Part shown: in pieces, positions 17,874-26,753 of the stretch
How the letters are laid out: every line of letters starts with the position of its first letter
Position numbering within the stretch: position 1 is the stretch's first letter
NCBI GenBank assembly: GCA_964408805.1
Contig: CAYPAV010000004.1
Location: 212,099-276,098 of the forward strand
Length of the DNA: 64,000 bases
Direction: 5' to 3'
Source of the DNA: CAYPAV01 sp964408805
GTDB lineage: Bacteria > Pseudomonadota > Alphaproteobacteria > UBA8366
The notes under the pieces: generated by a model
What the model was told of the DNA's origin: nothing
What the model saw: the letters and a program-made list of their open reading frames with translations, nothing else
Database searches by the model: none
Made by a program: the position numbers and the translations under genes

Positions 17874-18149
17874 ATGGCGAAGTGGTCTTTCAAGAATATC
17901 AAATCGCCGTTCAGCAGCCGCGGCGGCGAGGAAAAGGCGTCGAAAAAGAAACCGGCGGAGAGCAAGGACATCGCGAATGCAAGCGACATTCGTGAGGCCT
18001 ATACGACGATCGTCCTCGAGCTCAATCAGAAGGGCTACGACCTGGCCCAGCACAAGGACGAAGCCCTCAAGCTCACCACCCGCCTGGCCACCAGCTGGGT
18101 CGGCCGCGAAATCTCACCTGAGACGGTTCGTCAAGTCATCGACGATTAA
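17874..18149 (+). CDS. small conserved-looking protein of unknown function
   Basis: 91 residues: a Lys/Ser-rich first 30 residues (KSPFSSRGGEEKASKKK), then a predicted helical segment (DIREAYTTIVLELNQKGYDL). Not recognised. ATG 17874 has GAGGGGG upstream and its own promoter; the frame is open to 17844 but without support. It ends 4 bases inside the convergent speE gene. Codon use resembles its neighbours, so it is likely real. Confidence 0.65.
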   Translation: MAKWSFKNIKSPFSSRGGEEKASKKKPAESKDIANASDIREAYTTIVLELNQKGYDLAQHKDEALKLTTRLATSWVGREISPETVRQVIDD

Positions 18150-18994
18150 GAGATCAGCGCCTCTATATAAGGCGGCAGGGCAAAGGCCGCCTTATGGACG
18201 GCCGGCGTGTAGCAGCGCGTTTCGATCCCGGCCGCCGCGAAACGTTCCGTCAATGCCTCCAAGGGGACTTCGCGGCGGGTGGCGTCATCAGCGGCCCAGC
18301 CGAAGGTCATCTCGCCGCCGATATAGGTGGGGACGGCGGCCCGATAGCAGCTCGCATCGCGAAAGAGCCGGCGGAGAATGGCGAGGCTGGCCCGCAATTC
18401 CCCGCCCTGGACAAAGGGGACACCATTCTGCGTCACCAAGATACCGCCGGGATTAAGCGCGCGTCTGCAGCCTTCGTAGAAATGTTCGCCGAACAGAACC
18501 TCGCCGGGACCGATTGGGTCGGTCGAGTCGACGATGATGACGTCAAACCGATCGCTGGTCTCGTGTACGTAGTCGATGCCGTCGGCGATGACGACGCGGG
18601 TGCGCGGGTCTTCATAGGCGTCGCCGCAGATCGACCGGAGGTGGGTCTTGCTGAGCTCGATTACGGTCCGGTCGATCTCGACCAAGGTCACTTGCGTCAC
18701 GCCGCGGTGCTTCAATACTTCTTCCAGCATACCGCCGTCGCCACCGCCGACGATTAAGACCTCGGCCGCGCCGCCATGGGCCAGGATCGGCGTGTGGGCC
18801 AGCATTTCGTGGTAGATGAATTCGTCCCGCTCGGTTGTCTGCACGACGCCGTCGAGCGCCAGGACACGGCCGAATTCCGGGTTCACGAAGATGATCAGAT
18901 GTTGGTGATCGGTCTTGGTCTCGTGCAGGATTTCCGTGATCGCGAGCTTGTTCCGGAAACCGGCATGAAGCGTTTCCTCGAACCAACGCGTCAA
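18146..18994 (-). CDS. speE: polyamine aminopropyltransferase (spermidine synthase)
   Basis: 282 residues. Transfers aminopropyl from decarboxylated SAM to putrescine. Family motifs: N-terminal WFEE, GGGDGGMLEE for the nucleotide site, DSTDPIGP at the active site and the C-terminal FALPP. It overlaps speD by 4 bases (ATGA), so the SAM decarboxylase and the synthase are made together. Confidence 0.95.
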   Translation of the reverse strand: MTRWFEETLHAGFRNKLAITEILHETKTDHQHLIIFVNPEFGRVLALDGVVQTTERDEFIYHEMLAHTPILAHGGAAEVLIVGGGDGGMLEEVLKHRGVTQVTLVEIDRTVIELSKTHLRSICGDAYEDPRTRVVIADGIDYVHETSDRFDVIIVDSTDPIGPGEVLFGEHFYEGCRRALNPGGILVTQNGVPFVQGGELRASLAILRRLFRDASCYRAAVPTYIGGEMTFGWAADDATRREVPLEALTERFAAAGIETRCYTPAVHKAAFALPPYIEALIS

Positions 18995-19431
18995 GTGACC
19001 CTGCCGCGCCGATGGTCGGCGATTTCATGGCGCTTCGGATTGAAGGCCCGGCGAATGGCCTCGGCCGCCTTCCCGGGGTCCGTCTTGCCGCACATGAAGA
19101 TATCGATCGCCGCGTAATCCCATTCCGGCCAGGTATGGATACTGATATGCGACTCCGCGAGGACGGCAACACCCGAGACGCCGCCATTCTCCGTGAACCG
19201 GTGCAAATGAACGTGCAACAGCGTGGCCTCCGCCGCCTCGGCACCCGCGCGCAGGGCCGCCTCGATATGCGCCCGGTCGGTGAAGCCCTCACCCTCCCAT
19301 AGGTCGACGAGCAGGTGCCGGCCCGCGTAATAGGCACCGTCGTAATGAACGAGATATTCCGGCTCCGCGTTGGCGGGTTCCGGGACGTCCTCGGGGGCGG
19401 CATGGGGGCGCAAGGGGTGCGATTCAGTCAT
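18991..19431 (-). CDS. speD: S-adenosylmethionine decarboxylase proenzyme, prokaryotic type
   Basis: 146 residues. Supplies decarboxylated SAM to SpeE. The self-cleavage site that makes the pyruvoyl cofactor is Glu-Ser94 in LAESHISIHTWPE; the downstream CGKTDP motif is present. It carries about 30 more N-terminal residues than the compact bacterial enzyme. Start ATG 19431. Coupled to speE by a 4-base overlap. Confidence 0.93.
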   Translation of the reverse strand: MTESHPLRPHAAPEDVPEPANAEPEYLVHYDGAYYAGRHLLVDLWEGEGFTDRAHIEAALRAGAEAAEATLLHVHLHRFTENGGVSGVAVLAESHISIHTWPEWDYAAIDIFMCGKTDPGKAAEAIRRAFNPKRHEIADHRRGRVT

Positions 19432-19548
19432 CGTGGCGCTCTCGATTGTCGCGGTTGTGGTGGCGGTTTTACGGCTTCGCCGATATGACCTCGAACGGGT
19501 GGGATTGCAAGAAGAATCGTGGATAGGGCGCCAGCTCGTCCTCGCTGG

Positions 19549-20499
19549 TCAAACGTCGGGATCCAGGCGCAACTCGGTGCGGTCGAGGGATGCGAAGGCG
19601 TGGCGGAGGATGTCGGCCGCATTACCCCAGACGATCTCGCGCCAATCGGCGGCATCGGGATAAAACAACCCGTCGAAACGGTCCCCGCCCTCGGCCGTGG
19701 ATTTATGCCGGGTCAGCAGCGAATCCAGGACCGTGGTGAGCGAATAGCCGCCGAATTCGAGGACAAGAGAGGTCAATTCCCGATCGCCGAGAGCCGCCGA
19801 CAGCCCGCGCGTGATCGGTCCTTCGATGTTCGAGGCCGCGATACCATCGGCGCTCGTCCGGGCGCCGAAAAGATCGGTCGCCCGCCGTTCGGCAGCGGTG
19901 CCGGGCATATGGCAGGAGACCAACTCCGCTTCGCCGTATGGCCCCGAGCCCGTATGAATGTCGAGGAAGACCACCCGCTTGGCCGCCGAAAGGAACCGCT
20001 CGGCGGCGATCGAAATGACATCCGTACACCATTGTTGATGCGTCGAATCCGGGGCGTCGCCCTCCGCGTCCGGCTGAGTTTCCTCGGTGTAGCGCACCTC
20101 GGCGGCAGCGAGCAGCGTGTCGTCCCAGACCGGTTCCGCCGTGTTCTCCGTACCCAGCCAATCCCAATCGGCGGATTTGAAGGCGCCGGGCGTAGTGGTG
20201 TGGATGAGAAGAAGCGACGTCGACTGCGGCACTTCGATTTGAAGTCCGGTTCGCAGCAGGGTGGTCTGAATGCCGGATGCGCAGAGGCCTTCCGCTAGAC
20301 GATTGCCGGGACTGATGACGATTGCGAGCGGTGCGCCGGCGCGGCCCGCCTGGGCGATGTCGAGGTGCACTGGAGCAGACGTCTTCGCACCGCGCGGCGA
20401 CTCGAAGCTCGCCACCGGCAGCCGTGTATCGAGGCAGGCCGCGAGAAACATGTGCCGCGCCTCGGTGGGGTCCGTCGTGAAATGTTCGGCTGCCGTCAT
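19549..20499 (-). CDS. DUF2817 (M14-like) family protein with degenerate zinc site
   Basis: 316 residues. The C-terminal half keeps DUF2817 hallmarks: LDIHTGSGPYGEAEL and the Glu in LEFGGYSLTT. The N-terminal motif that in the family reads roughly HGVEGxxGSGxQ is here GNRLAEGLCASGIQ, with the zinc-ligand His lost, and the following conserved Asn/Arg block is absent. It may be a non-catalytic relative or have another activity. ATG 20499 was chosen because the family begins near TEARHMFLAACL; the frame runs on to 20604. Divergent from the kinase gene with 118 bases between. Confidence 0.65.
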   Translation of the reverse strand: MTAAEHFTTDPTEARHMFLAACLDTRLPVASFESPRGAKTSAPVHLDIAQAGRAGAPLAIVISPGNRLAEGLCASGIQTTLLRTGLQIEVPQSTSLLLIHTTTPGAFKSADWDWLGTENTAEPVWDDTLLAAAEVRYTEETQPDAEGDAPDSTHQQWCTDVISIAAERFLSAAKRVVFLDIHTGSGPYGEAELVSCHMPGTAAERRATDLFGARTSADGIAASNIEGPITRGLSAALGDRELTSLVLEFGGYSLTTVLDSLLTRHKSTAEGGDRFDGLFYPDAADWREIVWGNAADILRHAFASLDRTELRLDPDV

Positions 20500-20617
20500 G
20501 TTCGGTTCGTCCGCGAAAGATAAACCAAGATGGCGAAGTTCCATTGCCAAGGCAATCGCCGAATTTCCATGCATTCCGCTGGCCATACGGCGGTCGCGGG
20601 CCACATATTTCGAGACA

Positions 20618-21655
20618 ATGACGACAGCGGATCAAATATCGGGAATACAAGAGACCGGGCCGTCGGGCGATCTTCTCGATGCCTTGCGGCGGATGGGTCT
20701 CCTGGGCGCTGGCGAGAGACCGCAGTTCGAAGCACTGACCGGCGGCGTCTCCTCCGACATATGGCGGGTCGAATTGGGCGACAAGACCGTCTGCGTCAAG
20801 CGGGCCCTCCCGAAGCTCAAGGTCGCTGCCGATTGGCATGCGCCGATCGAACGGAACGCGCTGGAGGTCGCCTGGTTCGAGGTCGCTCGCGGTATCACAC
20901 CGGCGGCGGTGCCGGAGATTCTCGCACACGACCCGGCGGCCGGGTGTTTCGTCATGGCATATCTCGATCCCGAGGAACACACGCTCTGGAAGGATCGACT
21001 TCGCGACGGCGAGGCCTTGCCCGAAGTTGCGGCTTCGGTGGCAACGACGCTGGGACGGATCCACGCGGGAACGGCGGGTGATACGGCCGTCGCCGCGACA
21101 TTCAAGACCGATGAAACCTTCCACGCGATCCGCCTCGAACCCTATCTGGAGGCGACGGCGCGGGTGCATACCGATCTGGCGGAGGTTCTGACGGGGCTGG
21201 TTTCCAAGACATCATCGACGCGTCTGGCGCTGGTCCATGGCGACGTTAGTCCGAAGAACATCATGATCGGCCCCCAAGGGCCGGTTTTTCTCGATGCCGA
21301 ATGCGCCTGGTATGGCGATCCCGCCTTCGATATCGCTTTCTGCCTCAACCATTTCCTGCTGAAGTGCCTGTGGACGCCCCAAGCGACGGAGGGGTTCTTG
21401 ACTTGTTTCGACGAATTTTCGGCGCGTTATCTCGGCCAGGTTTCCTGGGAGCCGCCGGCCGTCCTCGAAACCCGCGCCGCCCAGCTGCTTCCGGGCTTGT
21501 TCCTGGCGCGGGTCGACGGGAAATCGCCGGTCGAGTATGTGACCAGAGAATCGGAGAAAGATCTGGTGCGAAAGGTCGCGCGGAGGCTTCTGACGAACCC
21601 GGTTAACCGCTTGGCGGCGATAAGCGACGCCTGGCGAAAGGCGCTCGACCGATGA
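20618..21655 (+). CDS. APH/choline-kinase family phosphotransferase
   Basis: 345-residue small-molecule kinase of the protein-kinase fold. The catalytic loop HGDVSPKNIMIG and the metal-binding LDAECAWYGDPAFD are intact, as is an N-terminal lysine region (CVKRALPKLK). ATG 20618 chosen from the start of the domain. Its stop overlaps the ATG of the enolase paralogue (ATGA), so both are co-translated; resistance to aminoglycosides is therefore unlikely and a metabolic phosphorylation feeding the neighbour is more plausible (inference). Confidence 0.82.
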   Translation: MTTADQISGIQETGPSGDLLDALRRMGLLGAGERPQFEALTGGVSSDIWRVELGDKTVCVKRALPKLKVAADWHAPIERNALEVAWFEVARGITPAAVPEILAHDPAAGCFVMAYLDPEEHTLWKDRLRDGEALPEVAASVATTLGRIHAGTAGDTAVAATFKTDETFHAIRLEPYLEATARVHTDLAEVLTGLVSKTSSTRLALVHGDVSPKNIMIGPQGPVFLDAECAWYGDPAFDIAFCLNHFLLKCLWTPQATEGFLTCFDEFSARYLGQVSWEPPAVLETRAAQLLPGLFLARVDGKSPVEYVTRESEKDLVRKVARRLLTNPVNRLAAISDAWRKALDR

Positions 21656-22947
21656 CGGGAGCTGAAATTCAGTTCGTACGGGGACGCCGTGTCTGGGATT
21701 CGAGAGGCCGTCCCACGGTCGAAGTTGATGTCGGTCTGCGGAACGGCGCCACCGGCCGGGCCATTGCGCCCGCCGGCGCCTCGCGCGGTAGCGGTGAGGC
21801 GATCGATCTTCGCGATGGCGGGGATGCGCAGGGCGGTCATGATGTCGGCCGGGCGATCGCTGGAATCAACGGCGAGATCGCGACGGCGCTGCAAGGTATT
21901 CCCGGCGACGATCAGGCCGCCATCGATGGGGTTCTGATCGAACTCGACGGCACCCCCAATAAGGCGAGGCTCGGTGGCAATGCGACGGTCGCGACATCGC
22001 TCGCCGCGGCCCATGCGGCGGCGGCCGCGGCGGGCATGCCCCTGTGGCGCCATCTACTCGGCGACAATCGGACACCGCGTCTTCCGTTGCCGGAAATTCA
22101 GATTTTCGGCGGCGGGGCCCATGCGGACGGCCGGGTCGATGTGCAGGACTTCATGATCATCGCGGTCGGTGCCGATGAGTATACCCAAGCGCTCGAATGG
22201 ACGGCTGATGTCTATCGCGCAGCGGGCGACCAAATGCGGGAAGAGGGTCTCTTGCAGGGTGTCGCCGACGAGGGTGGCTATTGGCCCGCCTTCGACACCA
22301 ATGAGCAGGGACTCGATGCGTTGGTCCGCGCGATCGAGCGCGCCGGCCGCAAGCCAGGCGAGGAGGTCGCGATATCGCTCGATATCGCCGCCTCGGAGTT
22401 CGGACGGGACGGGACTTATCGTCTTGGTCTCGAAGGCCGGGAACTTGGACGGGACGAGCTGTCGGAAATGCTTGAGGGGTGGGTCGAGCACTATCCGATC
22501 GTCTCGATCGAAGACCCCTTCGGGGAGGACGACGAGAGGGGGCTGGCGAATTTCACGAAACGGCTCGGCGATCGTCTTCAGATCGTGGGCGACGACTATC
22601 TGGTGACCAATGCCGCCCGGGTCGAGGCGGCGGCCCGGTCCGGTGTCTGCAACGCGCTTCTGGCGAAGCCCAATCAGGTCGGCACCGTCACCGAAGCCAA
22701 GGCGGCGGTCGATGCGGCCGGAAAAGCGGGCTACGGCGTGATCGTTTCCGCGCGCTCCGGCGAGACCGAGGATGTCTCGATCGTCCATCTCGCGGTCGGA
22801 TGGGGGGCCCCGCAACTCAAGGTCGGGTCCTTCGCCAGGTCCGAACGCATGGCGAAATGGAATGAGGGGCTGCGGATCGCCGAGGCGCAGCCGGGCGGCG
22901 GCGCCTTGCCGGCGCGCGAAACATTCCCTTGGAACCAGCCGATTTAG
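21652..22947 (+). CDS. divergent enolase paralogue
   Basis: 431 residues with the full enolase fold. Metal ligands SLDIAASEF, SIEDPF and GDDYLVTN and catalytic Lys in AKPNQVG and QLKVG are present, and E207 in VADEGG corresponds to the catalytic Glu of GDEGG. Two near-invariant positions differ: the Glu of IQEFMI is Asp (D166 in VQDFMI), and the His of SHRSGE is Ala (A367 in SARSGE). Canonical NIINGGAHA is replaced by IQIFGGGAHA. This points to a secondary enolase, possibly with altered substrate. Coupled to the APH-type kinase upstream and convergent with pyruvate kinase (4-base overlap). Confidence 0.8.
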   Translation: MTGAEIQFVRGRRVWDSRGRPTVEVDVGLRNGATGRAIAPAGASRGSGEAIDLRDGGDAQGGHDVGRAIAGINGEIATALQGIPGDDQAAIDGVLIELDGTPNKARLGGNATVATSLAAAHAAAAAAGMPLWRHLLGDNRTPRLPLPEIQIFGGGAHADGRVDVQDFMIIAVGADEYTQALEWTADVYRAAGDQMREEGLLQGVADEGGYWPAFDTNEQGLDALVRAIERAGRKPGEEVAISLDIAASEFGRDGTYRLGLEGRELGRDELSEMLEGWVEHYPIVSIEDPFGEDDERGLANFTKRLGDRLQIVGDDYLVTNAARVEAAARSGVCNALLAKPNQVGTVTEAKAAVDAAGKAGYGVIVSARSGETEDVSIVHLAVGWGAPQLKVGSFARSERMAKWNEGLRIAEAQPGGGALPARETFPWNQPI

Positions 22948-24392
22948 AGCAGCCGTTCCTCGTCATTTCCGGCACTTGCCTCGACCCGGGCGATCCGGAG
23001 CAGGTTGGTGGCGCCGGGCGTCCCGAAGGGGACGCCGGCGGTGATGATGACCCGGTCGCCCGGTTTCGCGAAGCCGTCATTGAGAGCGTGACCGCTCGCC
23101 TTCGCCACCATGTCCTCGAAATCATGGGCATCGCTGGTGAAGATGCTGTGAACACCCCACGCCACGGCGAGACGGCGGGCGGTCGCGCGGTTCGGCGTCA
23201 GACCGACGATCGGAACCTCGGGGCGTTCCCGGGCGGCTCGGAAGGTGGTCGAGCCCGATGTCGTATAGGTGATGATGGCGCGCACCGAAAGGGTTTGGGC
23301 CACTTGCCGGGCGGCGGCGCTGATCGCATCTGCGGCGGTCGCTTCGGGCTCAGGGTGGTCGGCATCGAGGATGTTTCGCCAGAGCGGATCCTGTTCCACG
23401 CTCTCGATGATCCGGCTCATCATCTCGACCGATTCCACCGGGTAACTTCCGGCCGCGGTCTCCGCCGAGAGCATGACCGCATCAGCGCCGTCATAGACGG
23501 CGGTGGCGACATCCGAGGCCTCGGCCCGGGTCGGTTGCGGCGAATCGATCATCGATTCCAGCATTTGCGTCGCCACGATGACCGGTTTTCCCATCAGCCG
23601 GCAGCCGCGGATAATGCGCCGTTGCAGGACGGGAACGCTTTCCGGCGGCATCTCGACGCCGAGGTCGCCGCGGGCCACCATGACTGCGTCGCTCAGCTCG
23701 ATGATTTCGTCGAGACGGTCTATCGCGGTGGGTTTCTCCAACTTCGTCAGGATCGGAACCCGGCCGCCGATCAACCGCCGGGCCTCGGCCAGGTCTTCCG
23801 GTTGTTGAACGAAGGAGAGCGCGCACCAATCGACGCCTTTGTCGAGACCGAACTGCATGTCGCCCCGGTCCTTTTCGGTCAGCGGAGATACCGGTAGGAC
23901 CACGCCCGGCACGTTCACACCCTTGTGGTTCGAGATGGTACCGCCGACCAAGACTTCGGTCTCGGCGAAATCGGCGCCGCAATTTCTGATCTTCAGGCGG
24001 ATGCGGCCGTCATCGACCAGGAGCTCACTCTCATGGGAAAGTGCCGCGAATATTTCGGTGTGGGGCAGATTGACTCTTTGGGAATTCCCGGGGGCCGGAT
24101 CGAGATCGAGGCGAAATTCGTCACCGGCCATGAGGTCGACCGAGCCGTCCTCGAACTCGCCCACGCGCAGTTTCGGACCCTGCAAATCCATCATGATCGC
24201 GATCGGCCGGCCGGCTTCCTGTTCAATCGACCGGATCGCGACAATCGATCTTTTGTGATCCTCATGCGTGCCGTGACTGAAGTTCAGCCGAAACACGTCG
24301 ACGCCGCTTTCGAACAGGCTGCGGATCTTGTCCGGGTCCGAACTCGCGGGGCCCAAGGTTGCCACGATCTTGGTCATGTGGGTGCGTCGCAT
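22944..24392 (-). CDS. pyk: pyruvate kinase
   Basis: 482 residues. Converts PEP and ADP to pyruvate and ATP. Recognised by TKIVATLGPAS, RLNFSHG, MDLQGPK, the active-site TKLEKP and MVARGDLGVE, TQMLESM, and an allosteric C-terminal domain. Start ATG 24392; ATG 24377 is a possible alternative and neither has a strong ribosome site. Facing the enolase paralogue, it may draw on its product. Confidence 0.93.
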   Translation of the reverse strand: MRRTHMTKIVATLGPASSDPDKIRSLFESGVDVFRLNFSHGTHEDHKRSIVAIRSIEQEAGRPIAIMMDLQGPKLRVGEFEDGSVDLMAGDEFRLDLDPAPGNSQRVNLPHTEIFAALSHESELLVDDGRIRLKIRNCGADFAETEVLVGGTISNHKGVNVPGVVLPVSPLTEKDRGDMQFGLDKGVDWCALSFVQQPEDLAEARRLIGGRVPILTKLEKPTAIDRLDEIIELSDAVMVARGDLGVEMPPESVPVLQRRIIRGCRLMGKPVIVATQMLESMIDSPQPTRAEASDVATAVYDGADAVMLSAETAAGSYPVESVEMMSRIIESVEQDPLWRNILDADHPEPEATAADAISAAARQVAQTLSVRAIITYTTSGSTTFRAARERPEVPIVGLTPNRATARRLAVAWGVHSIFTSDAHDFEDMVAKASGHALNDGFAKPGDRVIITAGVPFGTPGATNLLRIARVEASAGNDEERLL

Positions 24393-24452
24393 GCCGGCCA
24401 GACTAATCGATCTCGCTCGGAGACGCAGCTGTAATCCGGACGGCGACGGGCC

Positions 24453-24830
24453 TCAAGGATCCCGGCTCAACCCCTGTGCCGCCAGGGCGTCGAGGTAGGC
24501 CTCCCAGACGGTCTCCCGATCCCGGCCTAAATCGTACAGGTACTGCCAGCTGTAAATCCCGGTATCGTGCAGGTCGTCGAAGATGATCCGGATGGCGTAA
24601 TTCCCGACCGCCTCCACCTCCATGATCCCGACATGGCGGCGGCCGGGGACGGTCTGCTTGTCGCTCGGATTATGTCCTTGAACCTCGGCCGAGGGGCTTT
24701 CGACTCGCAGCATTTCGGCGGGAAACTCGAAGACCGACCCTTCGTCGAACTCTACGACAAGAATTTTCTCCGCCTTCCGCAGCCGGATCTTGGTCGGCCA
24801 ATAGGTCGTGGAGTACTCGTTCGGCGTCAT
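24453..24830 (-). CDS. DUF971 family protein
   Basis: 125-residue protein of the DUF971 family (the N-terminal zinc-ribbon-like domain of gamma-butyrobetaine hydroxylase, standing alone). Typical blocks: WPTKIRLRKAEKIL, FPAEMLRVESPSAEVQGH, and AIRIIFDDLHDTGIYSW. Suspected role in FeS or cofactor handling, unproven. ATGA overlap with the Trm112-like gene upstream. Confidence 0.87.
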   Translation of the reverse strand: MTPNEYSTTYWPTKIRLRKAEKILVVEFDEGSVFEFPAEMLRVESPSAEVQGHNPSDKQTVPGRRHVGIMEVEAVGNYAIRIIFDDLHDTGIYSWQYLYDLGRDRETVWEAYLDALAAQGLSRDP

Positions 24831-25018
24831 GTGTCGTCGAGCGGACGGGCCTCGCCCACCAGCATGATCGGAATGCCGTCGCGGATCGGGTAGGCGAGCT
24901 TCCCTTGTTCGCTGATCAATTCCTGACGCTCGGAATCGTATTCGAGCGGTCCTTTGGTCAAGGGACAGACCAGAAGTTCGAGAAGCTTTGGGTCGATTTT
25001 CGGTCCATTTTCGGACAT
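24827..25018 (-). CDS. Trm112-family small protein
   Basis: 63 residues matching the Trm112/YcaR fold: LLELLVCPLTKGPLEY and LAYPIRDGIPIML. Only one Cys remains, so the zinc knuckle is incomplete, as in many alphaproteobacterial members. Possible helper of methyltransferases. ATG 25018; 27 bases downstream of the LON-domain gene. Confidence 0.88.
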   Translation of the reverse strand: MSENGPKIDPKLLELLVCPLTKGPLEYDSERQELISEQGKLAYPIRDGIPIMLVGEARPLDDT

Positions 25019-25045
25019 TTGCCTGCTCTCCTTCGCCCGATCGAT

Positions 25046-25735
25046 CTATTGAGGCGGACGCGCGCCCGCGTCGTCATGGGCCGCCATGCCCGCCAGAGTC
25101 GTCAACAATTCGCATCGGTTTTCAAGGTCGGGCGCTTCCAAAAGGGCCTGTTTTTCCGCCGGACCGAAAGGGCACATCATGGATAGTGCCGTGACCAGCT
25201 GCTCGTCACGAGACGCCGCGATGGCGTCCCAATCGGCCGAGATGTTACGGGCCTTGAAATAGGGCTTCAGGGCGGTGGTCAGTTCCTCGCGATCGATGGC
25301 GACGTCGCGTTCCTCGTCGAGGTCGAGATGGAAGGCCGACCAGTCGACCGCGAAACGGCGATATCCTTGCTCTGTCTCGATTTCCTCGCCCCGCGTGAAC
25401 CGGCACACCCCCAACAAGGCCACCAAGTACCGGCCGTCCTCGGTTTCCTCGAAATTGACGATGCGCCCCGCGCAACCGACGTCGTAGAGCGGCAGACGCT
25501 CGTCATCGAGGTCCTTGATGTCGCCATCCACCGTGACGGGGGTTTCCTCGGGCTGCTTCGGCTGGATCATGCCGATCAGCCGTGCCCCGGCGAGCGCATC
25601 ACCGGTCATGTCGAGATAGCGGGGTTCGAAGATGTTCAGCGGCAGTCGTCCGCGCGGTAGGATCATGACCCCGGAGAGCGGAAAAACCGGCAAGGAGGCC
25701 GGTAGTTGCTCCAGGCTCGTGCCGAAATGGCTCAT
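25046..25735 (-). CDS. LON N-terminal (substrate-binding) domain protein
   Basis: 229 residues comprising only the LON substrate-recognition domain (LPVFPLSGVMILPRGRLPLNIFEPRY), with no ATPase or protease part. Usually found in this neighbourhood in alphaproteobacteria. Its ATG overlaps the CnoX stop by 4 bases, and it likely shares a protein-quality role with it. Confidence 0.88.
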   Translation of the reverse strand: MSHFGTSLEQLPASLPVFPLSGVMILPRGRLPLNIFEPRYLDMTGDALAGARLIGMIQPKQPEETPVTVDGDIKDLDDERLPLYDVGCAGRIVNFEETEDGRYLVALLGVCRFTRGEEIETEQGYRRFAVDWSAFHLDLDEERDVAIDREELTTALKPYFKARNISADWDAIAASRDEQLVTALSMMCPFGPAEKQALLEAPDLENRCELLTTLAGMAAHDDAGARPPQ

Positions 25736-26658
25736 GCGAACAGGATCGATGCCATTTTCTGTCGACCCGCGATCGTATCCGGATGGCTTCCGCCAAGTGC
25801 CTCGAAGATCTTCACGAGTTGCTCGCGCGCGGCATTCTCGTTCCAGTCGCGCTTGCGGGACAGGATTTCGAGCAGGGTGTCGATCGCGGCTTCGTTGGCG
25901 CCCTGGCCGTACTGGGCGAGCGCCAGATCGAAGCGCGATTGATGGTCGTTCGGATCGGCCGCGATCTTGGCCTCGAGCTCCGGGATCTCACCGGCGGCAC
26001 CTTGCGCCTGGTCCGCCAGTTCGAGCGAGCTCTTGAACGCTGTCACATCGGGATCGCCGGCGGCTTCCTCGGGTAGGGAGTCGGCCAATTGACGCGCCGC
26101 GTCGATCTGACCGGTCGCGAGATAGCACCGCCCCATGCCCGCCAGGGCCGCCAAGTTGCCGGGGTCCTGCTGCAGGATCTGACCGTAGATCGAGCCCGCG
26201 GTCGCGGCGTCGTCGGCCTCGAAGGCGGTCTTCGCTTGTTCCAGGGCCTCGTCGATCGGCGAGGGTCCCGCCGCCTGCTTGGCGGCGGTGAGCAGCCGCG
26301 AGACGAATTCCTTCACCTGGCTTTCCGGCACCGCGCCCATGAAACCGTCGACCGGCCGGCCGTCGATGAACGCAAAGACCGCCGGGATCGACTGGACGCG
26401 GAGCTGCTGGGCGATCTGCGGCGCCTCGTCGATGTTCAGCTTGACCAACCGGACCGCGCCGCCCGTTTCCGCGACCACTTTCTCCAGGATCGGCGTCAAC
26501 TGCTTGCAGGGCCCGCACCAGGGGGCCCAGAAATCGACGATGATCGGAACCTCGCGGCTCGCCTCCAGGACGTCGGCGGCGAAGGTCGCCTCGGACGTCT
26601 CGATGACGGTCGCTCCCGCGGCGCCTTCCGCGGGTCCGCCGACGCTGAATTGTTCCAT
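25732..26658 (-). CDS. cnoX: thioredoxin-TPR co-chaperone CnoX (YbbN)
   Basis: 308 residues: thioredoxin domain (residues ~10-120) with intact C48-G-P-C51 in FWAPWCGPC, followed by a TPR-like region (SPIDEALEQAKTAF onward). CnoX protects proteins from oxidative over-folding and passes them to GroEL/DnaK; the alphaproteobacterial form keeps the redox pair. Start set at ATG 26658 (AAGG upstream) rather than a TTG nine bases earlier. First gene of the CnoX-LON-Trm112-DUF971 unit. Confidence 0.88.
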   Translation of the reverse strand: MEQFSVGGPAEGAAGATVIETSEATFAADVLEASREVPIIVDFWAPWCGPCKQLTPILEKVVAETGGAVRLVKLNIDEAPQIAQQLRVQSIPAVFAFIDGRPVDGFMGAVPESQVKEFVSRLLTAAKQAAGPSPIDEALEQAKTAFEADDAATAGSIYGQILQQDPGNLAALAGMGRCYLATGQIDAARQLADSLPEEAAGDPDVTAFKSSLELADQAQGAAGEIPELEAKIAADPNDHQSRFDLALAQYGQGANEAAIDTLLEILSRKRDWNENAAREQLVKIFEALGGSHPDTIAGRQKMASILFA

Positions 26659-26753
26659 CGAACTCAACCTTGTTATTTCTTTTGAAACCGTTGCCCGTTA
26701 GATGATCTTTCGCGGCCGATTCCGCAAGTCAATTGATACGCGACCGCCAATGA

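Noticed and set aside
16857..18053. 398-codon minus-strand frame
   Set aside because: Antisense of DenD and the small protein gene; low-quality composition.
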